A DNA stretch of 64,000 bases from Plantago major (lineage: Eukaryota > Streptophyta > Magnoliopsida > Lamiales > Plantaginaceae): NCBI GenBank assembly GCA_026545765.1, contig CM048841.1, forward strand, positions 4,783,712 through 4,847,711. Direction: 5' to 3'. This document shows, one piece after another, positions 45,665-55,607 of the stretch. Position 1 is the stretch's first letter. The number at the start of each line of letters is the position of its first letter. Below the pieces are notes generated by a model. The model saw only the letters and a program-made list of their open reading frames with translations. It searched no databases and was not told where the DNA came from. Both the position numbers and the translations under genes were made by a program.

Positions 45665-46708
45665 GGTATCTTGTTCTTTTTACTGGCCCAAGTCTTAGAT
45701 AAATGTTCAAGAGAATGAATCTCAGATACTTGATCTTTCAATTCAACCCTTTCACAGATAGCAGTGCTTGTTTAGGATCAGGACACTTAGAACTTTAGTG
45801 CTACTTAAGATCAGGAGCTTTGGTCGCAACAGAAAGCTTTGAGGATAAGTAGTTTGCTTGTGTAAATGGTGTTCAGTAAGTTCTGTGTATTCAACGTTTA
45901 GCGTGTTTATAGAGTTCAAGGTGTGTTCTCAAGCAGTCTAAGTGTTGATATTTATAGATGAATTTGAGTGCCGTTTGAATAGTATCCGTTAGGCTTAAAT
46001 CAAATTCAAACTATTGATATCTGTGTATAAATCTTATGTGAGTTTGTCTTCTTCTTCAGAAGGTACCGTTGCTTTTATTCAGACATCTATGTTCGTGCAT
46101 TAAATGCATTGTACTATACTTTTTGTCCTGTAGTGCCAACGGAACTATGCTTTGTATCAGAGAGTAGTATTATCTGATTCTTTGCACGTCCTTATCTTCA
46201 ATTTTCAGATACCACTTTATTGAAACAACTTTGTTGCAATATATTTCTTTTTCAGAAATGTGGTTAAAGCTCAAGGTATCTGAGAGTAGATATCTGTGGG
46301 CACTTTCCTGGTTTTCAGAAAACCTTCCAGTTCTCATATATCTCTTGTGACATAGCTTGTTTAAAACTATTCGTGTCTTCAAGATATCTGACCAAGGTAT
46401 CTGTAAAACTATTTCAGTAATCTTGTGCAGTTTCTTCAAATCTTCAATGTCGTTGAACTTGTTCTGCTTGGATGTCTTCTTCTTGGTCTTCTCTTCATAA
46501 AATAAAAATTACATTTTGCGACCTAACATCCTATACAAGATTAGCTAGACTATCATACTTAGTGGGTTTCCTCTTTTACAATGTTCAAGTGAACCAAGAG
46601 TACTAATCACCTTTCTGAGACTAAGATAAGTCATCATGTTGCTGATCAAAATCTAAACAGATATTTCTAACAAAATATCTAGCAAATTTCCTAACAAATT
46701 TCCTAACA
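45665..46708 (-). repeat. 5' LTR of the Sirevirus-like element, 638 bp missing
   Basis: Matches 30991-32022 of the complete LTR; the part equivalent to 30353-30990 is absent, together with any primer-binding site before gag. The TATA box (minus strand CTATAAATA, 45949-45957) remains. Since the target duplication is intact, the loss happened after integration. Confidence 0.88.
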
Positions 46709-46713
46709 GTTCC
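46709..46713. repeat. Right 5-bp target duplication of the Sirevirus-like element
   Basis: GTTCC, matching 30348-30352. Confidence 0.88.
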
Positions 46714-49700
46714 ACACTCCACCCCTGAGGGGTTCTAGTTATTTTTAGCCAACGCAGTACACCTTGCCAAACACACTTACTGTAGGAGCATTCAAAAAAC
46801 AGATGTTGTTGTGTTTTGTCATGTGCGCAGAAGGGGCACGTCGGGTCAAGGGCAGAGTTCCATCGTCGTACCCTATCCTTGGTTGCAAGCCGGTCATTTA
46901 GCGCCATCCATGCACAAAAAAGGGCGCGTGGTCTAGCCTTATTTTCAAACCAGAATTTCATCCACTTGACCTCTTGTTTTTCACCGCATAGTTCCTTGTA
47001 TAATGCCCTGGTGGGGAATTGCCGAGAAGTCATTGCAAGGGTCCAAGTTCGAGTATCCCGGACCAGAGATCGTGTTTTCATCATAGCCTTTATAATCCAA
47101 GAGAAGTTCTCAGTAAGTCGAACATCCATCGCCTCTCCATCCTTTATGTAGTAGCAATGGATCCACTTCACCCACAATTTATTAGCCTTAACGCATACAT
47201 TCCATAACAACTTGGCAATTGTGCATTTATTCCAGTCAGCAAGAGAGGTCAGGTTTAGGCCCCACACGTTTTTTCCATCATAGAGTTTTGCCCAAGCAAT
47301 TGGCGACTTTCGGGTAATTTCATCGGTTCCACTCCAAAGAAAAAATCGACAGATGGCTTCAATATGCTTTAAAACAGTGGTGGGCATAGGGAAAACCTGT
47401 AACTAGTAACTTGTCATGGCATGTAGGAAACTACGGATGAGTTGAAACTTCCCCGCATAGCTTAGCAATTTGGAGGTCCAGTGCCGAATCCTGCCAGTAA
47501 TCCGATTGACTAGATTTGGCGGTCCGGATTCGACTTGCGAGTCGATAGTGGCACCCCAAGATATTTAATAGGAAGCTTTCCAGCCTTAAATCCAAGTCAG
47601 CTGAAGAATCTAATTGCTGACCGTGATGTCAACGCCGCCAAAGAAGATTTGGCATTTTCTCTGGTTAGCCGAGAGCCCTGTGGAGGAGGAGAAAGTGTGA
47701 AAACGCTCCATAAGGAGTTCAACGGAGTGAAAGTCACATCTGACAAAAAGTAGAAGATCATCGGCAAAGCAAAGATTAGTAATTCCCAAGGATTCACATC
47801 TAGGGAGGTAGTTAAAATCCGGATTCCGCTTCAACAAACCCAAAACTCTATGTAAATACTCCATCATGATAACAAATAGAAGAGGGGAGACGGGATCGCC
47901 TTGACTAAGACCACGCTTAGCCTTTAAGAGTTTGGATGGGACGCCATTAATAGCATATCGATAAGAGACAGTCGTCACACATCGCATAATCCAGCAAACA
48001 AACTGTGAGGGGAATCCCATCTCGTCCATGATAGTCATTAGAGCTGACCATTCAACAGTATCAAACGCCTTTTGTAGATCCATTTGAATCATACACCGCG
48101 GAGAGATGCGTTGTCTATCATACCCTCGGACTAGTTCACTGGCCAGCAGAATATTATCGTGGATAATCTTGCCTGGTAAGAAAGCAGACTGGCTTTCGTC
48201 AACTACTGAGTTAATTACCCGACTTAGTCTCGTCGTCAAGATTTTCGAGATAATCTTATAAATAGTGGAGCAGTAGGAGATAGGTCTCATATCTTTCATT
48301 GTGCAAGCACCAGCTGATTTTGGTATTAGAGTAACCAAAGTGCAATATGCAGCCGCATAGAGACTACCTGAATCGAAGAAATCCATAACTGTCGGGATCA
48401 CATCAGCCTTGACTATACTCCAAGCAGCTTTGAAGAACTTTGCGTTATATCTGTCAATTCCCCGTGCTTTATTATCTCCTATATCTCGAAGTGATTCCCA
48501 TATTTCTTTTTCAGTGATTGGGGATATCAAATCCAACCTCTCATCTCGACTAAGCTGTCGTCCCGATCGAAGAGCATCAATGTCAACTCCAGTCAAGTGG
48601 TTTGCCGCAGTGCCTACCATATCAGAATAGAAACGCAAGACCTCCTGCTCAAGCTCCTGAGGTGAAGTTACCATAATACCTGCTGGTGTCTGTAGTTTTG
48701 AAATTCCCACTTGCCGATTTTTTTCTTTCACGGTGGCATGGAAATAAGCATTGTTTCCGTCACCCGTACGAAGCCAGTGTACTTTCGCTTTTTGCGCCAT
48801 GATCATCTCATCCAAGTCATTCCATTTAATCACATTCTCTGTACATTCTTTAACTTGCTGGATTAACTGAACATTGAAGCGATCCTGTAACAGAGTATGC
48901 TGCGTGCGAGATAAGGCATTGCGCGCATCTTCGAGCTTGCTTGGGATGTCAAAGTGCTGCCTGGTGAGGGGCTTGAGTCGGCTCTGTAATGACTGAAGCT
49001 TCCTCCAAATAATGTACATAGGTTGGCCCCGAATATCCTGGTTCCAAGTAGTTCGAACAGTTTCGAGGAAATCGTCATGTGAGGCCAGACAATTCATAAA
49101 GCGGAAGCGCTTGGGGTAGGGTCGAGCGGTTGTAGTAGCAACTTCGACATGCAGCGGTGAATTATCAGATACCCCTGCTTCCAAAACATGTATCTTACAG
49201 CTAGGGAACTTTAGAAACCGATCAGGTTGCCTGATACTATCAATGCGCGAGTAGATAATCGCCTGGTCTTGTTTATTCGACCAAGTGAAATAATCCCCCT
49301 CCGTCTCTTTCTCAGCTAGATTAGCAACCACCATCATCTCCTCCAAATCAGTGTATTCAGAGGCCGTTACCTGGTTTCCACCCACTCGATCCATCAATCC
49401 AAGGACATTATTTAAGTCACCAATGACCATCCAGGGGCCTGTCAAAGTCACAGAAATATTTTCAATATCACTCCATACCTCTCTGCGCCGATCTAACGAG
49501 TTATGAGCATAAACGAATGTAGTCCACTAGATGAGTGAATCCGTCAAATCATAGATGCCACAATGGATATACTGATCAGACATACGATGTACCCGAACTT
49601 TAACCCTCTGATCGTTCCATAGAATCCAAATGCGTCCATTCGCATGTTTTGCATAGTTATCCAGATAACACCATTTATGACCAAAACGTTTCCTGATTTT

Positions 49701-49829
49701 TGCAGCATTCGATTCCTTTGCCCTAGTCTCAAGCAAAGCAGCAATACTAACATTAAGCGAGTTGAGGCGGGAGCTAACCTCACGATGCTTAGCTACTTTG
49801 TTTAGCCCCCTTGTATTCCAGGCTAACAT
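46714..49829 (-). pseudogene. LINE 2 ORF2: endonuclease, reverse transcriptase, zf-RVT
   Basis: It begins MLAWNTRGLNKVAKHREVSS (49829), the endonuclease start. The nuclease continues in a second frame: WMVIGDLNNVLGLMDRVGG, GDYFTWSNKQ, YSRIDSI. The reverse transcriptase lies in one long frame (47610-49451) with ARGIDRYNAKFFKAAW, FLPGKIIHDNILLASELVRG, MIQMDLQKAFDTVEW (catalytic Asp), RGLSQGDPVSPLLF and CFADDLLLF (catalytic pair). After a frameshift, zf-RVT follows (46714-47387): FWFENKARPRALFCAWMAL, DRLATKDRVRRW, CPFCAHDKTQQHLFFEC. The remaining C terminus is at 29990-30352. The reverse transcriptase itself is well preserved. Confidence 0.92.
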
Positions 49830-50156
49830 TGATTTCGGGTCTGAGGATCATCTTGGTCAGTCAATTGACCCAAAGCCTCAAACCCGTTCTGTGTGACTAT
49901 ATGTCTTGTTGGTGGTTATATATAGAAAAAAATTCTCAAGAATGCCCTTCATGCCATTAATGCAATTTTTGTTTTCCATTTCATTTACAAGATTAACCAA
50001 TTGGTTGCAAATTCAAAGTACTGATTTTGGTTTTCCTAAGAAGGATTCGAAACACAATGCAAGTAAATGAAGAAGACATGCATCAGTTACTGTATTTGTC
50101 TTTTAAATTAACCAAGTTGCATTTATGATTTCTGTACACAGGTAACGAAGCATTTT
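49830..50156. other. LINE 2 5' flank / inversion junction zone
   Basis: On the minus strand this lies between broken NEMP exon 3 and the LINE endonuclease start. It contains TATATATA near 49917 and no protein frame. It may be LINE leader or displaced unique DNA; I cannot tell which. Confidence 0.4.
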
Positions 50157-51665
50157 CAATTTAACCCACATGCCCTTATTAAGTCTTTCCCATTGGCCTT
50201 GAGGGCACATGCCTAGCCCAAGGGAATGATTCCTGCACATTGCATAGTAACTGTAAATAAGTGCTTATAACACACATCCACACACACAAAAATGTTCCAG
50301 TATATGATATATCAACGCATAATATAATGAAGAAACAGAATGAAAGTCACATGATTATGAATTATTTAGCAATTTCTGAATTAAATAGAAGTAGCATTTA
50401 CTATAAGCTACCTCTAGATGGAAATATATTGTTGCCAAATCAAGATGTAATTATGGCTAAGATATTCTTTGGAACGAAAGACGAAGTACTAGCAAATTTA
50501 AACACATCCAATAATGAAACAAATATAGACTATAATCTCTAATAAGCATCACGGTCTTAACTAGTATCAAAAAGCATAATTACTGTCTTTAATACAGTAG
50601 GAAGTACACATACTTTGAAATGATACACATTAACAAGACCAAGCATTTATCAATGCACAGTAGGAAGCAAGACGAACAGAGGATTTTTTAGCAACCAGTT
50701 AACTTTCTATTACAAATAAACCGGGGATTACAAAATTGATGAAGTTGTTTCGAAATTAGCCATACAGCACAATCTGATCCAGGGCAACTCACCTGTGGAA
50801 ACAAACCTCGACATTCGGAGGACGCCCACGTGGCTGCAGAAATGAAACTTTTATCTTGACAGAATTGGCAAACTTGTCAAGATTGTTAATCCTAGGCAAA
50901 CCATGAACCATAACTCTCTCACATTTCACTTTGACACCAGGCTTGACACCTGGTGAATTCTCCACTATCACACTGGGCGTGAGCTCCAACGTTGTAGGTC
51001 CTGAAACAACTGAAAACCAAAGAGGTAACTTAAGCTAAGAGATGACAATAAATGTTACATGAAATATATACTATAAATCAATGAACAAGGCATTTCCAAA
51101 TACAACTGCCTGCGACTTCATTAGCCAAATGATAAAATTCAAGTTCTGCACTGGACATTTCGTTCTTTTCTAGCTCCTCAATTTATCCGTTAAGTAAGGT
51201 AGGAATTCTTTCATTCTCAAGAATTGCAAAATATAGCTGACGAAAAGTCGGAAAATAGTTCTTTGGTTTATACACTCTCAGGGGTCAATACAACTCCAGT
51301 AGTTCCCTAATCTTATCAAATTAAACACAAAATCATATCAAAACCTAAAATTATAACAACCAATTATACCAGCAATATTTGAATACTATCCAAACAATAC
51401 ATGATCAAGAAAACAAAATCGCATATCGGCACGAAAATCATCCATTGCAACTTCAAGAAATTACATATTAAGTGTGTTATTAAGAAATTAATCAGGAAAA
51501 AGAAAAGAAGGAAAGGCAGAAATTATGCGAATGAAGGAAAAGTGAAGAATGAAGAAATTAGGTACCTAAGGAGAATTCTGAAGCAGAGGTTAATGAGATA
51601 AGAGCGAGAGATGAAATAAGGAGAAGCCATGGAAAGATAATTGCTGGAGAAGGTGAAGTAGCCAT
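50157..51665 (-). pseudogene. NEMP/DUF2215 nuclear-envelope gene, 5' exons only
   Basis: Exon 1 (51566-51665) starts ATG at 51665 and encodes a signal peptide (PWLLLISSLALISLTSASEF) before a GTACCT donor. Exon 2 (50793-51000, or to 51009 with the upstream acceptor) encodes TPSVIVENSPGVKPGVKVKC, RVMVHGLPRINNLDKFANSV and RGRPPNVEVCFHR, with donor GTGAGT. Exon 3 starts at 50232 (NHSLGLGMCPQGQWERLNKG, MWVKL) and breaks off at 50157. All belong to the NEMP luminal N-terminal region. The exons that should follow are at 25170-27337 on the plus strand. As it stands, the transcript would run into the LINE. Confidence 0.82.
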
Positions 51666-51756
51666 TGATTAGCTGAGAAGCAAAGAAAGAGGACCTAGCT
51701 CAAAATTCAGTAAATTTGGGAGGGTAATTCTCTTCTTTCGAATACTGTATATTAAT

Positions 51757-52221
51757 TAGGGCCGGGTACTAGTCGGGTATTTCGGATATTGGTATTTCGG
51801 GTTTTGTATTTAAACGGGTACCCGATTTCGAGTATTTGGGTACCCGAAATTTATAGTTCTTTTTTTTTTTCGTCATTTTAATTCATATTAGATACACATT
51901 TTTTAGTTACCAATCAAGTACCAAAACTAGTGTTAATCCATTGAATTTAAATTAAGCAAAGCACTAAAATTCTTCGGAATTTTATATTAAGGATTGTACA
52001 TGTTAAGTCTATTTAGTCATTTTACCATAAATCATGTATAGTCATGTTGTTGGAAAGTACAAATCATACTAAGTTAGAGGATGCAATTGAAAATAACAAC
52101 TTTCGTTATTTTTCATGTTTACCCAAACGGGTACCCGATATCCGATCGGGTAGTAAAACAGGTACCCGATACCCAAATAATTTAAAATATCCGAACAAAT
52201 CTACCCGAACGCCCAGCCCTA
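51757..52221. mobile_element. hAT-type MITE upstream of the NEMP 5' exons
   Basis: 465 bp with ends TAGGGCCGGG (left) and TAGGGCTGGG (right, reverse complement). Flanks are ATATTAAT (51749-51756) and ATATCAAT (52222-52229), an 8-bp duplication with one mismatch. The arms repeat CGGGTACCCGA-type palindromes. It has no coding capacity. The left edge lies 91 bp upstream of the NEMP start codon, in its promoter. Confidence 0.85.
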
Positions 52222-52229
52222 ATATCAAT

Positions 52230-53106
52230 CAAATTTGTCCTTGTCTCGTTTTAGTTGTGGGCCACTAAACCAGATGAGGGTATATTTGTCAAAGTATAAA
52301 TTAAATGGCATGGAAGGGTTTGATGTTGAGCAAAATTGTTGACTTGGGTCTCTTTTTGTGATATGAATTTTGAGAGGGTCCATGGCACAAATTATCCCGT
52401 TCGTTACTGAGCTCGTTTTGGTTTAGGCCCAATTGCCCCATTTATAGATGGGCTGCTTATGTTGCAGGAACAATTCTCGTCTATCTCACTCTCTAAGTCT
52501 CTACAACCCAAAAATCCGATAGTTGAATTTATGCGTTTTAACACGAACCGGAAGGTGGGAGAATAATTTGTTAATCGTGAACCGTTACTCCAACTCTTGT
52601 GACTTTTATTTCAGCCCATCAATGAACTAAATCCTACCGATTAAGACAAAATTAAAGCTTCTTTCAGTTATAATTCAGATACATAGAGTTCTTTACTTTA
52701 CGTCCTCCATTCTTATTCACGTTAAAAAGTCCATAGATTCTTCTCCCTCTTCTCACCTTCGACTTGGTTCATACCTTAATGATTGTAGGTCCCTTTTTTA
52801 TCACTTTATCGATATAATAATTCACACAAATATTTTCTTTATTAATTTTCATTAATCCTAAATAAAGTAAATACTTTAGAAGTTATTAAAGAAACATAAT
52901 AGTAGTGATTATGTGCCGTAGGAGTAACTTTTGTTCGAGACCATCTCTTGAATAGACAAGGTTAACATCACATACTATTTTGTTAAAAACATCACATGTT
53001 TAACTACAAACATCACATGTCCATAAATACAAATAATGCAAATATAATGCAAGTTTATTAAACATACGATATTTGAAGTTAAACATAAAATGTTTGTAGT
53101 TAAGTA
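52230..53106. other. Intergenic, AT-rich
   Basis: No gene seen. Imperfect inverted copies of AACATCACATGTTTAACTAC / GTTTGTAGTTAAG around 52970-53103 suggest a small foldback. Confidence 0.5.
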
Positions 53107-53669
53107 CTCCCATCACCCCGCTAAAATAGGCCACTTTCTTTTCGACGTTGTTTTTAAGAAAGTCAATAATTTATTGTTTTTTTTTTTTTGAAGAGAAAAT
53201 GATTTTTAAAAAAATGAAAAAAGTATGATAGTGAATGAGAGAAATGATAAATAATGAGAGAGAGAGAGAGAGAGAGGGGCTCTTCTATTGTCAGGTGGTC
53301 CATACCAAATCGTCAAAAGCGGCAAGGTGTTGCCCTATCACCTAATGATTGTCTTTTCACTCTATGAATATTTAAATTAAAAAAATATAAACATCAATCA
53401 AAATATTCAAATTTACCCTCTAAAATTTTAAAAAAGTAAAAATATTAATTTCTTAGAATTACCTGTTTTTCAATTTCAGTATTCTACATTTAATGGAAAT
53501 AAACGCATTAATTTGTAATTGACTGTCTGTTGTCAGGCAGGGTGAAAATTGGTTTTTTAAGATAGTGGTAAGTGAAGTTTACTTTTTTTTACTACTATTT
53601 TAGAAAAGTGACTATATTAATGACGATCATGAAGTACTAGTGGATTATTTTAACGGGACGAAGGGAACA
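53107..53669. mobile_element. Probable Stowaway-like element with internal insert
   Basis: The left end CTCCCATCACCCCGCTAAAA after TA mirrors the right end ...TTTTAACGGGACGAAGGGAAC before ATA. About 560 bp is long for Stowaway, and the middle holds a poly-T and an (AG)n microsatellite (53249-53276), so a secondary insertion is likely. Boundaries are approximate. Confidence 0.45.
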
Positions 53670-54202
53670 TATTATATTGATCCGGTCTGGTCAAAGTTTG
53701 TAAGTTTTATTTACTCCCAAGCCGTCGAGTGTAGAAGAAAGAAACCTCATCGATCTCTATTGTGCTCATTGGTGGAACGTTCATATATGCAAGTGGCTTT
53801 AGATTCATGTAATTATGTGGCTGCTAGGTTTGACAATCTGTGACGAGTATTAGTATGCTTTTTTAATCAATTTCCCGCTTAATCATTTCAATTTCCTTAA
53901 TTTTCGTGTCCGTAAAATCAAAGATAATAATCCAAATTGACTCACAAGCACTTGTATATTGTTTAAACATGAAAGAATCAGCCACACCACTCTTGCAGAC
54001 GCTGCTGTATGATGTCTTGAAGCTCATGGAACATTTGAAAAAATATAGATCAAGTTCAAATATCTAGAAGCTAACAAAGTAGTTGATCGCCATGCCTTGC
54101 AAACGAAGCCAGTCATAGAACTTTTGGAAACTGTAATTTGCATTAGCTCTTCACATTTTGTCTGGAACTTTTGTCCAGTTTAACTTTGTAAATTGTAATG
54201 TA

Positions 54203-54385
54203 CTCCATCCGTCTCAAATTCAATTAATTACATGCGGGTCTGGATAAAAGTTTTAAGAGGAAAAAAAATAAAGTAGAAGAGAGGTTGAACATAGTATGAG
54301 AGATATTTTACATTCAAGGAATGATAAGTTGAAATTGGGACGTCTAAAAATGAAATGCGGGAAGTTGAATTCGAGACAGATGAAG
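54203..54385. mobile_element. Stowaway MITE 1
   Basis: 183 bp. The left end CTCCATCCGTCTCAAATTC mirrors the right end GAATTCGAGACAGATGAAG; TA target duplications lie at 54201-54202 and 54386-54387. This is a Tc1/mariner-derived MITE with no coding capacity. Confidence 0.88.
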
Positions 54386-54790
54386 TATTAAGTAGGATGA
54401 TCGTACTTTTCTTAAGCCCGTAGCATACTCTGACTTCGGTCTGTAAAACTTAGGGAAAACTTATTTATGCTTATGCTTAATATAATTTCTTTTTAAAAAA
54501 CGTTAGTTTAGTGCATTTAATTTGCTATTTTATTTTAAATTTTAGGGGGGGCTAAAAAGGTTAAATCTTTTCTTTTAATTGCAGTTAATTGTGGACCAAA
54601 ACATGCATGTGTGTAATTCTTTTCTTGACCGGTAATATTCTAAACAGAATCCACAACGGTGGACTTAAAATCCGTTTAATTTGGTCAGAAACAGCTTAGT
54701 TTTTCCAATCCAGTAGGCAAACGTACAAAGTACAGTAAAGATGTAGAATCAATAGTCAAATGTCTAGCAAGATTTTCAGCTTGTTTTATA

Positions 54791-55051
54791 CTCTCTCAAG
54801 TTTATGTAAAATTGTTACAATTATAAAAAACACAATTTTTAGGGAAAAAATATAAAAGTACGTGGGGACCTAAAATTTTATGGTTAAAAATTAGTATAAG
54901 ATATTAATTAAGTGGTAAAGTACGTATGACCCCTAAAATGTGTGTTGTAAATGAGTGACAAAGTAATGTGGCTCCCATAAAAGTAATTGTAACAATTTTA
55001 ATAAAACGCCCAAAACGGAAAATTGTAACACTTTTATATAAACGGAGGGAA
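54791..55051. mobile_element. Stowaway MITE 2
   Basis: 261 bp. The left end CTCTCTCAAGTTTATGTAAA and the right end TATATAAACGGAGGGAA are inverted; both arms carry TTGTTACAATT / AATTGTAACA. TA flanks lie at 54789-54790 and 55052-55053. Confidence 0.85.
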
Positions 55052-55607
55052 TATGAATTTAAACGAGACTATTCATTCGTTAAAATTCCTCTCGCATTTA
55101 GTATTCAAATATTCGATTAAAACACCACTTCTATAAGTCACTTTCAACTCCACTAAATAATTATATTTTTCTTTTTACTCTACTATTTATCTCTCTTTAC
55201 TTTTTCAATTAAACTAACAAAAGTAACCAATCAAACAATATTAAAATTCACGTCTTTCTTACACATCCTATATAACAATACTATAAAATTTTTACTCTAT
55301 CTCAAACACAATTTTCAATAACTCACATTTAACTCAGATACTATTCATCAACTAATTTTTTTTACATAACTCACTTTTTAAACTATATGTCAAACATGCC
55401 CTTTGTGTTTTCATACACTAATAAATTAATAGTGCATATGGTTATTGTTCTCTATAAATATCCATCTTTTGAATCAACAATCCCTCATCACTGCAAGCTT
55501 CAATTCTATAATCTTCACTAGAAAATCTCAACCTTATATTTTTCCTCGTTTAGTTTACTACTCATTTATATAATCCATCAAATAAAATATCCGAAAAATC
55601 ACATTCA
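55052..55607 (+). promoter_or_regulatory. Upstream region and TATA box of the glycosyltransferase
   Basis: AT-rich promoter. A canonical TATA box, CTATAAATA, lies at 55452-55460, about 150 bp before the start codon, followed by a CA/TC-rich leader. The MITE ending at 55051 lies about 400 bp upstream of the TATA box. Confidence 0.7.

Larger units (their letters stand above)
30353..46708 (-). mobile_element. Sirevirus-like (SIRE/Maximus) Ty1/copia element with extra ORF region
   Basis: Read on the minus strand: truncated 5' LTR (46708-45665), gag, protease, integrase, reverse transcriptase, RNase H, a 6.5-kb extra region with an envelope-like frame, purine tract AAAAAGGGGGAAAT (about 32023-32037) and the full 3' LTR (32022-30353). 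The LTR begins TGTTAG and its far end has CTAGAGGGGG..., both common in the Sirevirus group, as is a long region between RNase H and the 3' LTR. Target duplication GTTCC is intact. It contains a nested 1079-bp CACTA. Gag, protease and the extra region are broken by stops and shifts. Confidence 0.9.

Noticed and set aside
51401..51601. 66-codon Lys-rich plus-strand frame
   Set aside because: Lies in intron 1 and exon 1 of the NEMP gene on the opposite strand; composition reflects an A-rich intron.
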